This document shows positions 8,091 to 16,400 of a DNA stretch of 64,000 nucleotides, piece by piece. How positions within the stretch are numbered: position 1 is the first letter of the stretch; the number at the start of each line of letters is the position of its first letter. The notes under the pieces are model-generated. The model ran no database searches. It saw only the letters and a list, made by a program, of their open reading frames with translations, and was not told the origin of the DNA. Both the position numbers and the translations under genes were made by a program. The stretch lies in NCBI GenBank assembly GCA_017744915.1, contig JAGIAH010000002.1:124001-188000 (forward strand). Reading direction: 5' to 3'. Source of the stretch: Agrobacterium tumefaciens (GTDB taxonomy: Bacteria > Pseudomonadota > Alphaproteobacteria > Rhizobiales > Rhizobiaceae).

Positions 8091-9102
8091 GAAGGAACAG
8101 AAGTCGAAGGAGCGTGCGAAGCCGACGCTGGAGGAAATAGCGTATCGGGCGAATACCTCCCGCTCGACGGTTTCACGCGCCTTCAGCCGGCCGGACCTGC
8201 TCAATCCGAAGACGGTCGAGCAGATATTGTCGATCGCGGAGGAACTTGGCTATCGGCCGAACAACATGGCCCGTGCGCTTTCCACGGGCCGAACGGGCAA
8301 TATCGGGCTGCTCGTGCCGGATATAGCCAATCCGTTCTTTCCGCCGCTCATCAAGGCCATTCAGCAGAATGCCGACGCCTACGACCTCTGCCTGTTCCTG
8401 GGGTCTTCCGGCGAAAGCGCGACGCGGGAAAACACGCTCTTCCAGCGTCTGGCGAGCCAGACGGACGGTATCATTCTGGCCTCGACCCGGCTCAGCGAGG
8501 CGCAGGTGCGGGCCCACGCCGAAAGACACCCTGTAACGCTGATCAATCGCGACATCGCGGGATTGCCGCGTGTGCTGATAGACACGCAGGCGGCGGTGAG
8601 GGATGCCATCGGCTTCCTGCTCGAGAACGGCCATCGTGATATTGCCTATCTCTCCGGTCCAAAAGAATCCTGGTCGAACCAGCAGCGACTGGAGGCCGCG
8701 GCCGAAGCGTGCCGGAAGGCAGGCGTGCGGTTTGAGGTAATACAATTATCCGACCCCACCTTCGAAGGCGGCGAGAAGGCGGCGGAAGAGGCTGTGACCG
8801 CAGGCGTGACAGCCATTCTGGCGTTTGATGACCTGACCGCGCAAGGTGCACACGCCCGACTTTCCGCTCTGGGAATCGTGGTGCCGCGGGACATGAGTCT
8901 AATCGGTTGCGACGATGCGCTACCCGCCATGACCTACCCCGCCCTTTCGACCCTGAGCGGCCTGTCGCAGGAGGCAGGGCGACATGCGTTGAAGCTTTTG
9001 CAAGACGCTATCCAGCATGGCAAAAGCCTTCAGGACATGAAGGTCGTTCTGGGTGCTCGCTTTATCAGCCGCGATACCGCGGGGCCGGCGCGGCGTAGGT
9101 AG
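8080..9102 (+). CDS. LacI-family transcriptional regulator with a non-canonical start
   Basis: A DNA-binding repressor of about 340 residues. The helix-turn-helix reads PTLEEIAYRANTSRSTVSRAF, the hinge helix NNMARALSTGRTGNIGLLVPD, and a periplasmic-binding-like sensor domain runs to the end. After the in-frame TAG at 7987 there is no ATG, GTG or TTG before the HTH; the first is a TTG at 8227, which would delete most of it. The best fit is ATC at 8080, preceded by GGGGACAGG and overlapping the stop of the preceding gene exactly where ATGACTGG would be expected. The true start, a base error or a silenced regulator cannot be told apart here. It probably controls the two operons around 5886-6019. 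Confidence 0.8.
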   Translation: MTGKKEQKSKERAKPTLEEIAYRANTSRSTVSRAFSRPDLLNPKTVEQILSIAEELGYRPNNMARALSTGRTGNIGLLVPDIANPFFPPLIKAIQQNADAYDLCLFLGSSGESATRENTLFQRLASQTDGIILASTRLSEAQVRAHAERHPVTLINRDIAGLPRVLIDTQAAVRDAIGFLLENGHRDIAYLSGPKESWSNQQRLEAAAEACRKAGVRFEVIQLSDPTFEGGEKAAEEAVTAGVTAILAFDDLTAQGAHARLSALGIVVPRDMSLIGCDDALPAMTYPALSTLSGLSQEAGRHALKLLQDAIQHGKSLQDMKVVLGARFISRDTAGPARRR

Positions 9103-9121
9103 GGATCGCAACATTGGTTGT

Positions 9122-9147
9122 GACCGCAAGTCGGAACTCCTGCGGTC
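9122..9147. terminator. Inverted repeat after the LacI-type gene, possible terminator
   Basis: GACCGCA and TGCGGTC form a perfect 7-bp stem around a 12-base loop, 20 bases after the regulator stop and between convergent genes. There is no T run, so a role in termination is only plausible. Confidence 0.35.
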
Positions 9148-9245
9148 GGCGCGACAAGTTGAGGTACGCTGCGGGCCGTCTTTCCCACTCGATGTCCATA
9201 TATAGGCCGTGTGTCGAGCCGCCCGGCCCTGCGGGTGGCGGCGTC

Positions 9246-9653
9246 TCACGTCTTGCCGAGTATACGGGACAGAACACGCCGCGCATTGGCTGCACAATCC
9301 ATGTCGCCAGGCTTGGCCTCGATATCCTCGAGGAGTGCGACGAGCTGCGTCTTGTTTTGGGCCAGCCGCGTTTCCAGTGCCTCGATATCCGCCACCTTGC
9401 GGCGGAGCGCCTCAATCAGGCTGCCATGGTCCCATCGGTCCAGGTCGGACGGCAGAAGCGTGCGGATTTCATCAAGGCTGAAGCCGGCGGCCTGCGCGGT
9501 GGTGATCAGTTCCAGCACCGTCACCGCTTCCGACGGATAGCGGCGGTAGCCGTTCGGACGGCGGTCGACCATCTTGAGCAGGCCGGCGCTTTCATAGAAG
9601 CGGATGCGCGAGTTCGTCAGCCCCGTACGCTTCGCCAGTTCACCGATATTCAT
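9246..9653 (-). CDS. MerR-family transcriptional regulator
   Basis: A 135-residue regulator. The N-terminal winged helix reads MNIGELAKRTGLTNSRIRFYESAGLL, the wing RRPNGYRRYP, followed by the dimerising coiled coil (IEALRRKVADIEALETRLAQNK). The frame opens 12 codons earlier, but the ATG at 9653 is the standard MerR start and has GAAGGA upstream. There is one cysteine near the C-terminus (DMDCAANARRV) but no obvious metal-binding cysteine pair or SoxR-type cluster, so an organic or electrophile ligand is more likely. It is divergent from an old yellow enzyme gene whose promoter has the long spacer typical of MerR targets. Confidence 0.92.
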   Translation of the reverse strand: MNIGELAKRTGLTNSRIRFYESAGLLKMVDRRPNGYRRYPSEAVTVLELITTAQAAGFSLDEIRTLLPSDLDRWDHGSLIEALRRKVADIEALETRLAQNKTQLVALLEDIEAKPGDMDCAANARRVLSRILGKT

Positions 9654-9678
9654 CTGCAAAATTCCTTCGGGAAGTCGC

Positions 9679-9709
9679 TTGACCTTCAACTTAGCTTAAA
9701 CGTTAGGGT
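9679..9709 (+). promoter_or_regulatory. MerR-type promoter of the old yellow enzyme gene
   Basis: A -35 box TTGACC (9679-9684) and a -10 box TAGGGT (9704-9709) are separated by 19 bases. This is the over-long spacer that MerR-family activators correct by twisting DNA. The spacer holds an imperfect dyad (AACTTA/TTAAAC). It lies directly between the divergent MerR gene and the gene it is proposed to activate. Confidence 0.6.
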
Positions 9710-9738
9710 CTGTCCAAATCTAGTTTGGAGACCTTGTC

Positions 9739-10974
9739 ATGTCCCTGTTTTCCCCGCTGACGCTGCCCAATGGCGCTATTATCCCAAACCGCATCGCCAA
9801 GGCTGCGATGGAAGAGAATATGGCGGACGGTGACCACGCGCCGTCCGCCGAGCTCATCAGCCTCTATCGTGCGTGGGCCGCGGGTGGATCCGGGCTCATC
9901 ATCACTGGCAATGTGATGATCGATGCCCACGCCATGACCGGCCCGGCCGGTGTTGTCCTGGAAGACGACTGTTACCTCGACCGCTTCAAGACATGGGCGG
10001 ACGCCGCGCGAGCAGGCGGTGGCGAGGTCTGGATGCAGATCAATCATCCCGGTCGTCAGATGCCGGCTGGGCTTGGCCAGCCGACACTGGCTCCATCCGC
10101 GATCGCGCTCGATCTCGGCGCGCAGTCCAAAGTTTTCCCCGTGCCGCGCGAGATGACGTCCGACGACATCGCCGAGATCGAGCGCCGCTTTGTCAACACT
10201 GCGGTTCTGGCGGAACACGCTGGTTTCACCGGCGTCGAGATTCACGCGGCTCATGGCTATCTGCTGAGCCAGTTCCTTTCCCCACTCGCCAACCACCGCA
10301 AGGATCGCTGGGGCGGAAACCTCGAAAACCGTGCGCGTCTTTTGCTGGATATCGTTCGCAGCGTGCGCGCGGCCGTCTCGCAGGGCTTTGCCGTGGCGGT
10401 CAAACTCAACTCGGCCGATTTCCAGCGTGGCGGTTTCTCGCCTGACGATGCGCAAGCCGTGGTCGCCATGCTCGGCAACCTCGGTGTAGACCTCGTTGAG
10501 TTGTCCGGCGGCAGCTATGAAGCGCCAGCGATGATGGGTGCGGCGCGCGATGACCGCACCTTGGCACGCGAAGCCTACTTCCTCGAATTTGCGCGCAAGA
10601 TCGCAGAAGCCGCGACGATGCCGCTAATGGTCACAGGCGGCATCAGGCGTCGCGAGGTGGCGGAGACGGTGATCGAAAGTGGTGTGGCCATGGCGGGGAT
10701 CGCGACGGCGCTCGCTATCGAGCCGAACCTGCCGCGTAACTGGAGCCTCGGGAAAAACGACGCTCCGGCGCTGAAGCCGATCACCTGGAAGAACAAGCCA
10801 GTTGCATCTTCGGCGCACATGGCCGCTGTCCGCTACCAGTTGGTCCGCCTCAGCCGTCGCCGGCGCACGGCTCCGAATGTGTCGCCGGTCTGGGCGCTGC
10901 TCACCTCCCAGATATGCGCAAAGCGCAGCACGCGTCGGTATCGTCACTGGATGGCGGAGCGGAAGGCGGCCTGA
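9739..10974 (+). CDS. Old yellow enzyme-type NADH:flavin oxidoreductase
   Basis: A 411-residue FMN-dependent ene-reductase-type TIM barrel. Typical features are FSPLTLPNGAIIPNRIAKAAM at the N-terminus, the MQINHPGRQ motif near 97, the active-site helix EIHAAHGYLLSQFLSP near 168, DRWGGNLENRARL near 190 and a phosphate-binding GGIRRREVAE near 300. The C-terminal 60 residues, rich in arginine, extend beyond the barrel. Such enzymes reduce activated alkenes, quinones or nitro compounds. The divergent MerR regulator and its 19-bp-spaced promoter suggest induction by an electrophile. The natural substrate is unknown. Confidence 0.92.
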   Translation: MSLFSPLTLPNGAIIPNRIAKAAMEENMADGDHAPSAELISLYRAWAAGGSGLIITGNVMIDAHAMTGPAGVVLEDDCYLDRFKTWADAARAGGGEVWMQINHPGRQMPAGLGQPTLAPSAIALDLGAQSKVFPVPREMTSDDIAEIERRFVNTAVLAEHAGFTGVEIHAAHGYLLSQFLSPLANHRKDRWGGNLENRARLLLDIVRSVRAAVSQGFAVAVKLNSADFQRGGFSPDDAQAVVAMLGNLGVDLVELSGGSYEAPAMMGAARDDRTLAREAYFLEFARKIAEAATMPLMVTGGIRRREVAETVIESGVAMAGIATALAIEPNLPRNWSLGKNDAPALKPITWKNKPVASSAHMAAVRYQLVRLSRRRRTAPNVSPVWALLTSQICAKRSTRRYRHWMAERKAA

Positions 10975-11045
10975 TCGCCCACCGACGAATTTGCGCCAGT
11001 TAACGGGAGTTGCCCGGCTCTTGACCCTGGCGCTGCCACCGCGCC

Positions 11046-12266
11046 TCAGGCCGTCTTCAGGATTGACAGGCCGGCCGGATGTGCCGATCGCTCATTCTCG
11101 CCCGTTTTCCAGCGCTCGAAGGCGGCTCGGCCGAGAATGGCGACGGACGTATCCTCCTGGGGAGCATGGACGAGAACGGACTGGATATCCCGGAAATGCC
11201 GTTCCAGGCCGAGATCGGCGTTGAGACCGGGATTGCCGATGCCGCGGACAGCCAGTTGCACGGCTTCCCGGATTTGCCTGCCGGCGAGAAGCCGGGCCCT
11301 TATCAGGTGTTCGGCGTCGCCGATATGGCTTACGAGTGTGTCGAAGATGATCTGCCGGGCGCCGGAGACCAAAAGGTCGATCTCACCCGAAAGCGTGACA
11401 AAACGTTCTGTCCGCGCAATGGGATGGCCGAGATTGGCGGGCACGCGTTCGTGGGCGAAACGAATGAATGCTTCCTGAGCTGCTTCGGCCGCGCCCAGAT
11501 AGATTGCCGTGAGCGCGAGCGTCATTGCCGCGTGGCTGCGATTATCCTGCTGGGCAACCGAGGGGTCGACGAGCTCCAGCACATTTTCTGCCGGGATTTC
11601 AACCTCGCTATATTCGACGTCGTGCGAACCGGTCGCCCGCATTCCGAGGCTCTTCCAGTTCTCTATGATCTTGATGCCGGGCAGGTCGTTGGGGACCACG
11701 AAGGTGCCGACCCGCGCCTGAACCTCATCGGTGTGCGCCCAGACGAGAAAGTGTGTGAGGCCATGCGCACCCGTCACGAAGCGCTTGCGGCCCGTGATCG
11801 ACCAGCCATTTGCCGTCCGGTGCGCGCGTGTGGCGGGCAATCCACCGCGTGCCGGAGAGCCCAGCTCGGGTTCCACGCGGGCGGCATTCAGCAGCAGTGG
11901 TTGATGTTTGGCCCTAGAAAGAAGATCCCTGTAAAGGCCGTCAGGCCAGTGGTCCTTCGTTGCCTGCCCCAGATGCGTGAAGATCGTCATCGCGCTGATG
12001 AGGGCCACAGAGGGATCACCGCGCCCAAGCGCTGCCAGAATATGGGCTGCGGTGCTCAGGGTCCCTGCCGGGCCGCCGTAACGTGTGGCCACGGTGCTCT
12101 CGAGAAGCCCCGCCTGATGAACGGCGCGAATACCTGTCCAGGGAAACTGGCCGGTCTGATCGGCATCCGGTGCGGCTTCGGAAAGGACGCGCACGGCTGC
12201 GTCAAGTGCGGTGGGATCAAACGACATGCGGATAACGGCTTTCTGGAGGTCGAGAGGCGGGATCAC
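11046..12266 (-). CDS. Acyl-CoA dehydrogenase-like flavin monooxygenase (SfnB/DszC group)
   Basis: About 406 residues with the acyl-CoA dehydrogenase fold: an N-terminal helical domain, the flavin-contacting TGRKRFVTGAHGLTHFLVWA near 155, a beta domain with WKSLGMRATGSHDVEYSEVEIP near 205, and a C-terminal four-helix bundle. Members that sit beside luciferase-like monooxygenases use reduced flavin to oxygenate sulfur or nitrogen compounds rather than dehydrogenating acyl-CoA. The GTG at 12266 or the ATG at 12227 could be the start; neither has a strong ribosome site. It follows an SsuD-like gene by 73 bases in the unit headed by the conserved element at 13501-13550, supporting a sulfur-scavenging role. 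It is more diverged than the two sfnB genes at 61316-63857. Confidence 0.82.
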   Translation of the reverse strand: MIPPLDLQKAVIRMSFDPTALDAAVRVLSEAAPDADQTGQFPWTGIRAVHQAGLLESTVATRYGGPAGTLSTAAHILAALGRGDPSVALISAMTIFTHLGQATKDHWPDGLYRDLLSRAKHQPLLLNAARVEPELGSPARGGLPATRAHRTANGWSITGRKRFVTGAHGLTHFLVWAHTDEVQARVGTFVVPNDLPGIKIIENWKSLGMRATGSHDVEYSEVEIPAENVLELVDPSVAQQDNRSHAAMTLALTAIYLGAAEAAQEAFIRFAHERVPANLGHPIARTERFVTLSGEIDLLVSGARQIIFDTLVSHIGDAEHLIRARLLAGRQIREAVQLAVRGIGNPGLNADLGLERHFRDIQSVLVHAPQEDTSVAILGRAAFERWKTGENERSAHPAGLSILKTA

Positions 12267-12339
12267 CCGTTACGGGCACGGATGATCCCGTCCTGGAAGG
12301 AAAGTGCATAGGTCCGACGGCGTGGCCGGACTGCCGCGA

Positions 12340-13443
12340 TCAGGCGGCGGCCTTCTTTTTTGCCTCTTCACGTTCGCGAATGCCTTCGCGGACGAGGGGC
12401 AGGATGTATCGTCCATAGTCGACGGCATCGTTATAATTGTCGTATCCACGGATCGAAATCAGATCGGCGCCGAGATCGATATAGTCGAGAATGGAGTCGG
12501 CGATTGTGCGCGGTGACCCGACCAGAGCGGTTGTCGCGCCGCTTGCATTGGTGGCGGTGACTGTCGGATACCAGAGAGCGCGGTCATGGACATCGCCGCG
12601 TTTGGCGATATCGAGCAGGCGCTGGGAGCCGATATTGGCGGGGGGCGTTGCGTTGACCGGCGCGCGAGAAAGACCCTTCTGGCGGTTCTCGTTCAGACGG
12701 TCGAGAACCCTGTGCGCCTTATCCCAGGCCAGTTCGTCCGTTTCAGCCACGATCGGCCGGAAGGTAACCCAGATGCGCGGGCGATCGGTCCGGCCTGCCT
12801 TTGCGGCCTCGGCATAGATACGGTCGATCTGCTGCTTGGTTTCAGCCAGAGGTTCGCCCCAGAGGCCGAAAATATCGCACAGTGAGCCGCCGATACGATA
12901 GGCGGCGTCCGACGAACCGCCGAGCGAAATCGGGATCACACCGTTGATGGGGCGCACGGCGCTGCGGAATTGCTTGAACTGGTAATATTTGCCGTCGAAA
13001 TCGAAGGGTTCGGTCGACGTCCAGGCAAGGCGGAGAATGCGGATATATTCTTCCTGACGTTCGTAACGCTCTTCCTTGTTGAGGAAATCTCCCTCGCGCG
13101 CCTGTTCCTCGTCGCTGCCGCCCGCGATGAAGTGGACGACGACGCGCCCGCCGCTCAACTGGTCGAGCGTGGCGAGCGATTTGGCCGCAACCGTCGGATA
13201 GACGGTGTTGGGCCGGAGGGCGACGATGATCTTGATGTGCTTGGTATGCGCAAGCACCGTCGCGCCCAAAGTGAAGGGATCGAATGAGGAGGAGGAATAG
13301 GGAATGAGCGTGTAGTTGAACCCGTAGTCGTCCAGCGCACGCGCATAACGTTCGAGGAAAAGCGGATCGACCGGAGCATCCGGGATGGGGTTCAGATCAT
13401 TGGACGCGTTGGGAAAGCTGACGCTGATGAATTCCGCAGCCAT
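12340..13443 (-). CDS. LLM-class flavin-dependent monooxygenase, SsuD-like
   Basis: A 367-residue luciferase-like TIM barrel that should use FMNH2 from a separate reductase. Landmarks are IIVALRPNTVYPTVAAKSLATLDQLSGGRVVVHFIAGGS near residues 75-112, the phosphate-binding ISLGGSS near 180, LWGEP near 200, and ALVGSPRTIADSILDY near 315. These match alkanesulfonate and dimethylsulfone monooxygenase relatives, though the N-terminus differs from classical SsuD. The acyl-CoA-dehydrogenase-like enzyme lies downstream in the same direction. The start is 57 bases from the conserved upstream element, consistent with being first in its transcript. Confidence 0.88.
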   Translation of the reverse strand: MAAEFISVSFPNASNDLNPIPDAPVDPLFLERYARALDDYGFNYTLIPYSSSSFDPFTLGATVLAHTKHIKIIVALRPNTVYPTVAAKSLATLDQLSGGRVVVHFIAGGSDEEQAREGDFLNKEERYERQEEYIRILRLAWTSTEPFDFDGKYYQFKQFRSAVRPINGVIPISLGGSSDAAYRIGGSLCDIFGLWGEPLAETKQQIDRIYAEAAKAGRTDRPRIWVTFRPIVAETDELAWDKAHRVLDRLNENRQKGLSRAPVNATPPANIGSQRLLDIAKRGDVHDRALWYPTVTATNASGATTALVGSPRTIADSILDYIDLGADLISIRGYDNYNDAVDYGRYILPLVREGIREREEAKKKAAA

Positions 13444-13500
13444 GGGAGCTCCTTGGTGTTTCTATGTGTCGGGTAAAAGCTAAAGCCGGCACGGCATATG

Positions 13501-13550
13501 AGGAAGACAGGTCTTTCTATTTCTATGGAATATGTAGAAAATATTGCCCG
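13501..13550 (-). promoter_or_regulatory. Conserved sulfur-island element, copy a
   Basis: On the plus strand it begins AGGAAGACAGGTCTTTCT and continues through ATTTCTA to TAGAAAATATTGCCCG. It matches copies at 20223 and 26607, each upstream of a minus-strand unit. Between this copy and 26607, 22 of the first 25 bases agree. It fills the gap between two luciferase-like genes and lies 57 bases before the SsuD-like start. It is probably promoter plus activator site. Confidence 0.6.
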
Positions 13551-13551
13551 A

Positions 13552-14685
13552 CTATGCTGATGGTCTAGAAGCCTCGATTGCCGTCTGTTCCGGTTCGTCG
13601 TGATGCGGAGTAGGTCTCCACCCCAGAGACGGAGCAACCGTCGTTGCAAGATCGGTAAGCAATCTTATGTTTTCGGACAGTCCGAAAGCGGGAGGCAGAA
13701 ACAGGACAAGTTCGTCTGCTGCTGCCAGCCCCGGGTCGCTCAACACCGCCTCGATGACGGCATCCGGTGTTCCTTGAAAGACCGGAGAAATCATCGCACC
13801 TACCGGCTGGCCGGCGGGAGCCAGTGCTCCCTTTGGGCGCGAGGCGGCAATTCCCGCCGTGCGGCGTTCAAGATCGTAGGCTGCGTATTTCTCCCGCAGC
13901 TCCGGGGTGGTGCCGACCAGAATGGAAGCGGCAACGGCGACCGGCGGCGGCGTCGTTTTCCAGATGCGCAGCCAGTGGGTGCGATAGGCTTCGATGATCC
14001 GCGCCTGATATTGACTGAAAGTCTCGCCCTCGGCCTGATCGTGAAGCACGGTTCCTGAAATCAGGCCGATCCCGAGTTCGGCAGCCTGTATCGCTGAATC
14101 GAGGCTGGCAGAGCCTTGCCGGATACGGCCGCGCAAACTGGGGCTATGTGGGGTCACGCGTAACTCGGCTCCCGCAGGCGCGCCTGTGTCCCGCTCCGTA
14201 ACCGTGTGCAGAACATCGCCGGCAATGGCGACGAGGAAACGCGACTGGCGCCGCTTTGCCTCTGTCCGGGCATCGGTATCGACGGTTCCAAAAACGGCGT
14301 CGAACGCACCGTTGGCCCCGGTCGAAATGGCAAGTTCAAGCCGGCCGTCGATCAAAAGATCGGTTGTTCCCGCCGCCTCAGCCAGGAGGATAGGGTCCTG
14401 ATAACGCATCGGGATAACGGCGGAGCCGAGCGTGATGTGCCGCGTATGCTGGCCGACTGCCGCAAAGAAGGGTAATGGCGAAGAAAGGTAGTGATCGAAG
14501 TGACGTTGATAGGCCCAGCCTGACTGATACCCCAGCCTTTCCGCCTGCCTGAACAGTTCTATCCCCTGTCGCAGCCCTTTTGCCGGACCGTCATCGTCGT
14601 TGAACGACACCCGCGTATTGAAACCAAGCCGCTGCTTCGGCCGAAACAACACGGGAAGGCCACCGGAAGGTGCAGCAATATTCAT
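13552..14685 (-). CDS. LLM-class FMN-dependent luciferase-like monooxygenase
   Basis: A 377-residue luciferase-like protein. It has RLGFNTRVSF at the first strand, SGWAYQRHFDHYLSSPLPFFAAVGQHTRHITLGSAVIP near 55-95, ILLAEAAGTTDLLIDGRLELAISTGAN near 100-127 and a long variable insert. It belongs to the luciferase-like group often found beside peptide ABC transporters. Its ATG overlaps the stop of the double ATPase gene (ATGA), making it the last gene of the operon from 19925. That coupling implies that whatever the peptide-type importer brings in is oxidised here. No flavin reductase is in the operon, though the 26758 nitroreductase could serve. The substrate is unknown. Confidence 0.85.
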   Translation of the reverse strand: MNIAAPSGGLPVLFRPKQRLGFNTRVSFNDDDGPAKGLRQGIELFRQAERLGYQSGWAYQRHFDHYLSSPLPFFAAVGQHTRHITLGSAVIPMRYQDPILLAEAAGTTDLLIDGRLELAISTGANGAFDAVFGTVDTDARTEAKRRQSRFLVAIAGDVLHTVTERDTGAPAGAELRVTPHSPSLRGRIRQGSASLDSAIQAAELGIGLISGTVLHDQAEGETFSQYQARIIEAYRTHWLRIWKTTPPPVAVAASILVGTTPELREKYAAYDLERRTAGIAASRPKGALAPAGQPVGAMISPVFQGTPDAVIEAVLSDPGLAAADELVLFLPPAFGLSENIRLLTDLATTVAPSLGWRPTPHHDEPEQTAIEASRPSA

Positions 14686-16400
14686 GCGAGTTGCTCCTTG
14701 CGCAGAGCGTGCCGGGCCGCGGGAACGCGAACCGTCCCGGCAATGCCCGACGGGATGGAGTTCAGCAGCGACGCGGTATATTCATGTTTCGGATTGCCGA
14801 AAATCTCGGTGACGGTGCCATGTTCGACAATGCGTCCCCGCTGCATCACCGAAACGCTATGCGCAAGTTGCCGGACCAGAGCGAGGTCGTGCGAAACGAA
14901 AACATAGGTCAGGCCGAGCTTCGCCTGCAGCGACAACAGAACCTCGACGATATCTGCCTGAACGCTGACATCGAGAGCGGAGGTGGGCTCGTCCAGTACG
15001 ATCACATCCGGTTTGAGGACCAGCGAACGGGCGATTGCCACACGCTGACGTTGCCCGCCGGACAGGGCCGACGGTTTGCGCTCCAGCAGGTGCTCGCTCA
15101 AGCCGACATTCGCGAGCGCTTCCCGTACCCGCTCGGAGCGCTCTTTCGGCGTCCCGATTTCGAACCGGTCGAGTGGTTCACGAACAAGCTGTCCCACCTT
15201 CCATGTCGGGTCGAGTGATGTAAACGGGTTCTGGTAAACCAGTTGAAGATGCCGCCAGACGGACCGCAGCGAAGCGCGGCTTTTGCTCGTGACGGTCTCG
15301 TCGGCAACCGTGATCGTACCGCTTTCCGGCTTTTCGAGCCCCAGCAGCAGGCGGATCGTCGTCGTCTTGCCGGAGCCGGATTCGCCGACGAGGGCATGGG
15401 TCGTGCCGGCCGGAACCGTAAACGAAATATCGTCCACCGCCGTCAGGGTTTTGCCATCGACGGTGAAGCGCTTGGTGACGCCGCTGACGGCGATCTTTGG
15501 CGACTTGTCGCTCTCGAGAAGGCTGAAGCCCGGATCGCGGAGCTTGGCATAACGCTCCGGGTTGAGCGCGGGCACGTCGCCATGAAGCTTTTTCGCATAG
15601 GGTGAGGAGGGGGAGGAAAAAACGGCCGATGTCCTGCCCGCTTCCTGTACGACACCGTTCTTCAGCACGACGAGATTGTCTGCCCTTTCTGCCGCTATTG
15701 CGAGATCATGGGTAATGAGAAGCAGGCTGATGTTCAGCTCGTCGCGAAGGCGGGAGAGGAGATCGAGGATTCGCTTCTGGATCGTGACGTCGAGTGCCGA
15801 GGTCGGTTCGTCCGCCACCAGCAGTGCAGGGCGCGGCAATATTGCCAGAGCGATCAGCACGCGCTGCAGCATCCCTCCGGAGAGCTGGTGTGGATAGGAA
15901 TCGTAGACCCGTTGCGGATTGTCGAGACCCACCTTGGCGAATGTGTCGAGGATAAGTGTCTTGCGGATCGCAGGATTGGCCTCTTCCGTCAGCGCTGCGG
16001 CCTCCAGTGCCTGGGAGCCGATTGTTCTCACAGGATTGAGAGCGTTGCCCGGATCCTGCGGCACGAAGCCGATTTCACGGCCACGAAACGGCCTGAAGCG
16101 GCGCTCCGGTAATGCAAGAATGTTCTGCCTGTCGAAGACGACCTGGCCCGTGGCGTTCGCACCGTTGGGAAGAAGCCTCAGCACGGCTTTCGCGATTGTC
16201 GATTTTCCAGAACCGGATTCTCCGATAAGGGCGAGGCTTTCGCCGCGCCCGATTTCGAAACCGACATTATGGACGACCTCCTGCCTCCCGTAGGCAACGG
16301 CAAGATTTTCGACCTTGAGGAGGGGCGTTGCGTGTAGTGGAGACGCTGCCACGATCTCGGGTAGGACTGGCGCTGTTTTCAGTGCGATTTGCGAAGCCAT
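14682..16400 (-). CDS. Peptide/nickel-type ABC transporter, fused double ATP-binding protein
   Basis: A 572-residue protein carrying two complete OppD/DppD- and OppF/DppF-type ATPases in tandem. Domain one has Walker A GESGSGKST near residue 60, signature LSGGMLQRV and Walker B LLVADEPTSALD. Domain two has [18 protein letters not shown] and VIVLDEPTSALD. Both have the C-terminal oligopeptide-ABC extension or its remnant. The frame continues open to 17261, but that part runs antiframe to the permease; the ATG at 16400 (MASQIALK) gives a sensible start, overlapping the permease gene by 22 bases. It powers the DppB/DppC-type permeases just upstream. Confidence 0.93.
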   Translation of the reverse strand: MASQIALKTAPVLPEIVAASPLHATPLLKVENLAVAYGRQEVVHNVGFEIGRGESLALIGESGSGKSTIAKAVLRLLPNGANATGQVVFDRQNILALPERRFRPFRGREIGFVPQDPGNALNPVRTIGSQALEAAALTEEANPAIRKTLILDTFAKVGLDNPQRVYDSYPHQLSGGMLQRVLIALAILPRPALLVADEPTSALDVTIQKRILDLLSRLRDELNISLLLITHDLAIAAERADNLVVLKNGVVQEAGRTSAVFSSPSSPYAKKLHGDVPALNPERYAKLRDPGFSLLESDKSPKIAVSGVTKRFTVDGKTLTAVDDISFTVPAGTTHALVGESGSGKTTTIRLLLGLEKPESGTITVADETVTSKSRASLRSVWRHLQLVYQNPFTSLDPTWKVGQLVREPLDRFEIGTPKERSERVREALANVGLSEHLLERKPSALSGGQRQRVAIARSLVLKPDVIVLDEPTSALDVSVQADIVEVLLSLQAKLGLTYVFVSHDLALVRQLAHSVSVMQRGRIVEHGTVTEIFGNPKHEYTASLLNSIPSGIAGTVRVPAARHALRKEQLA

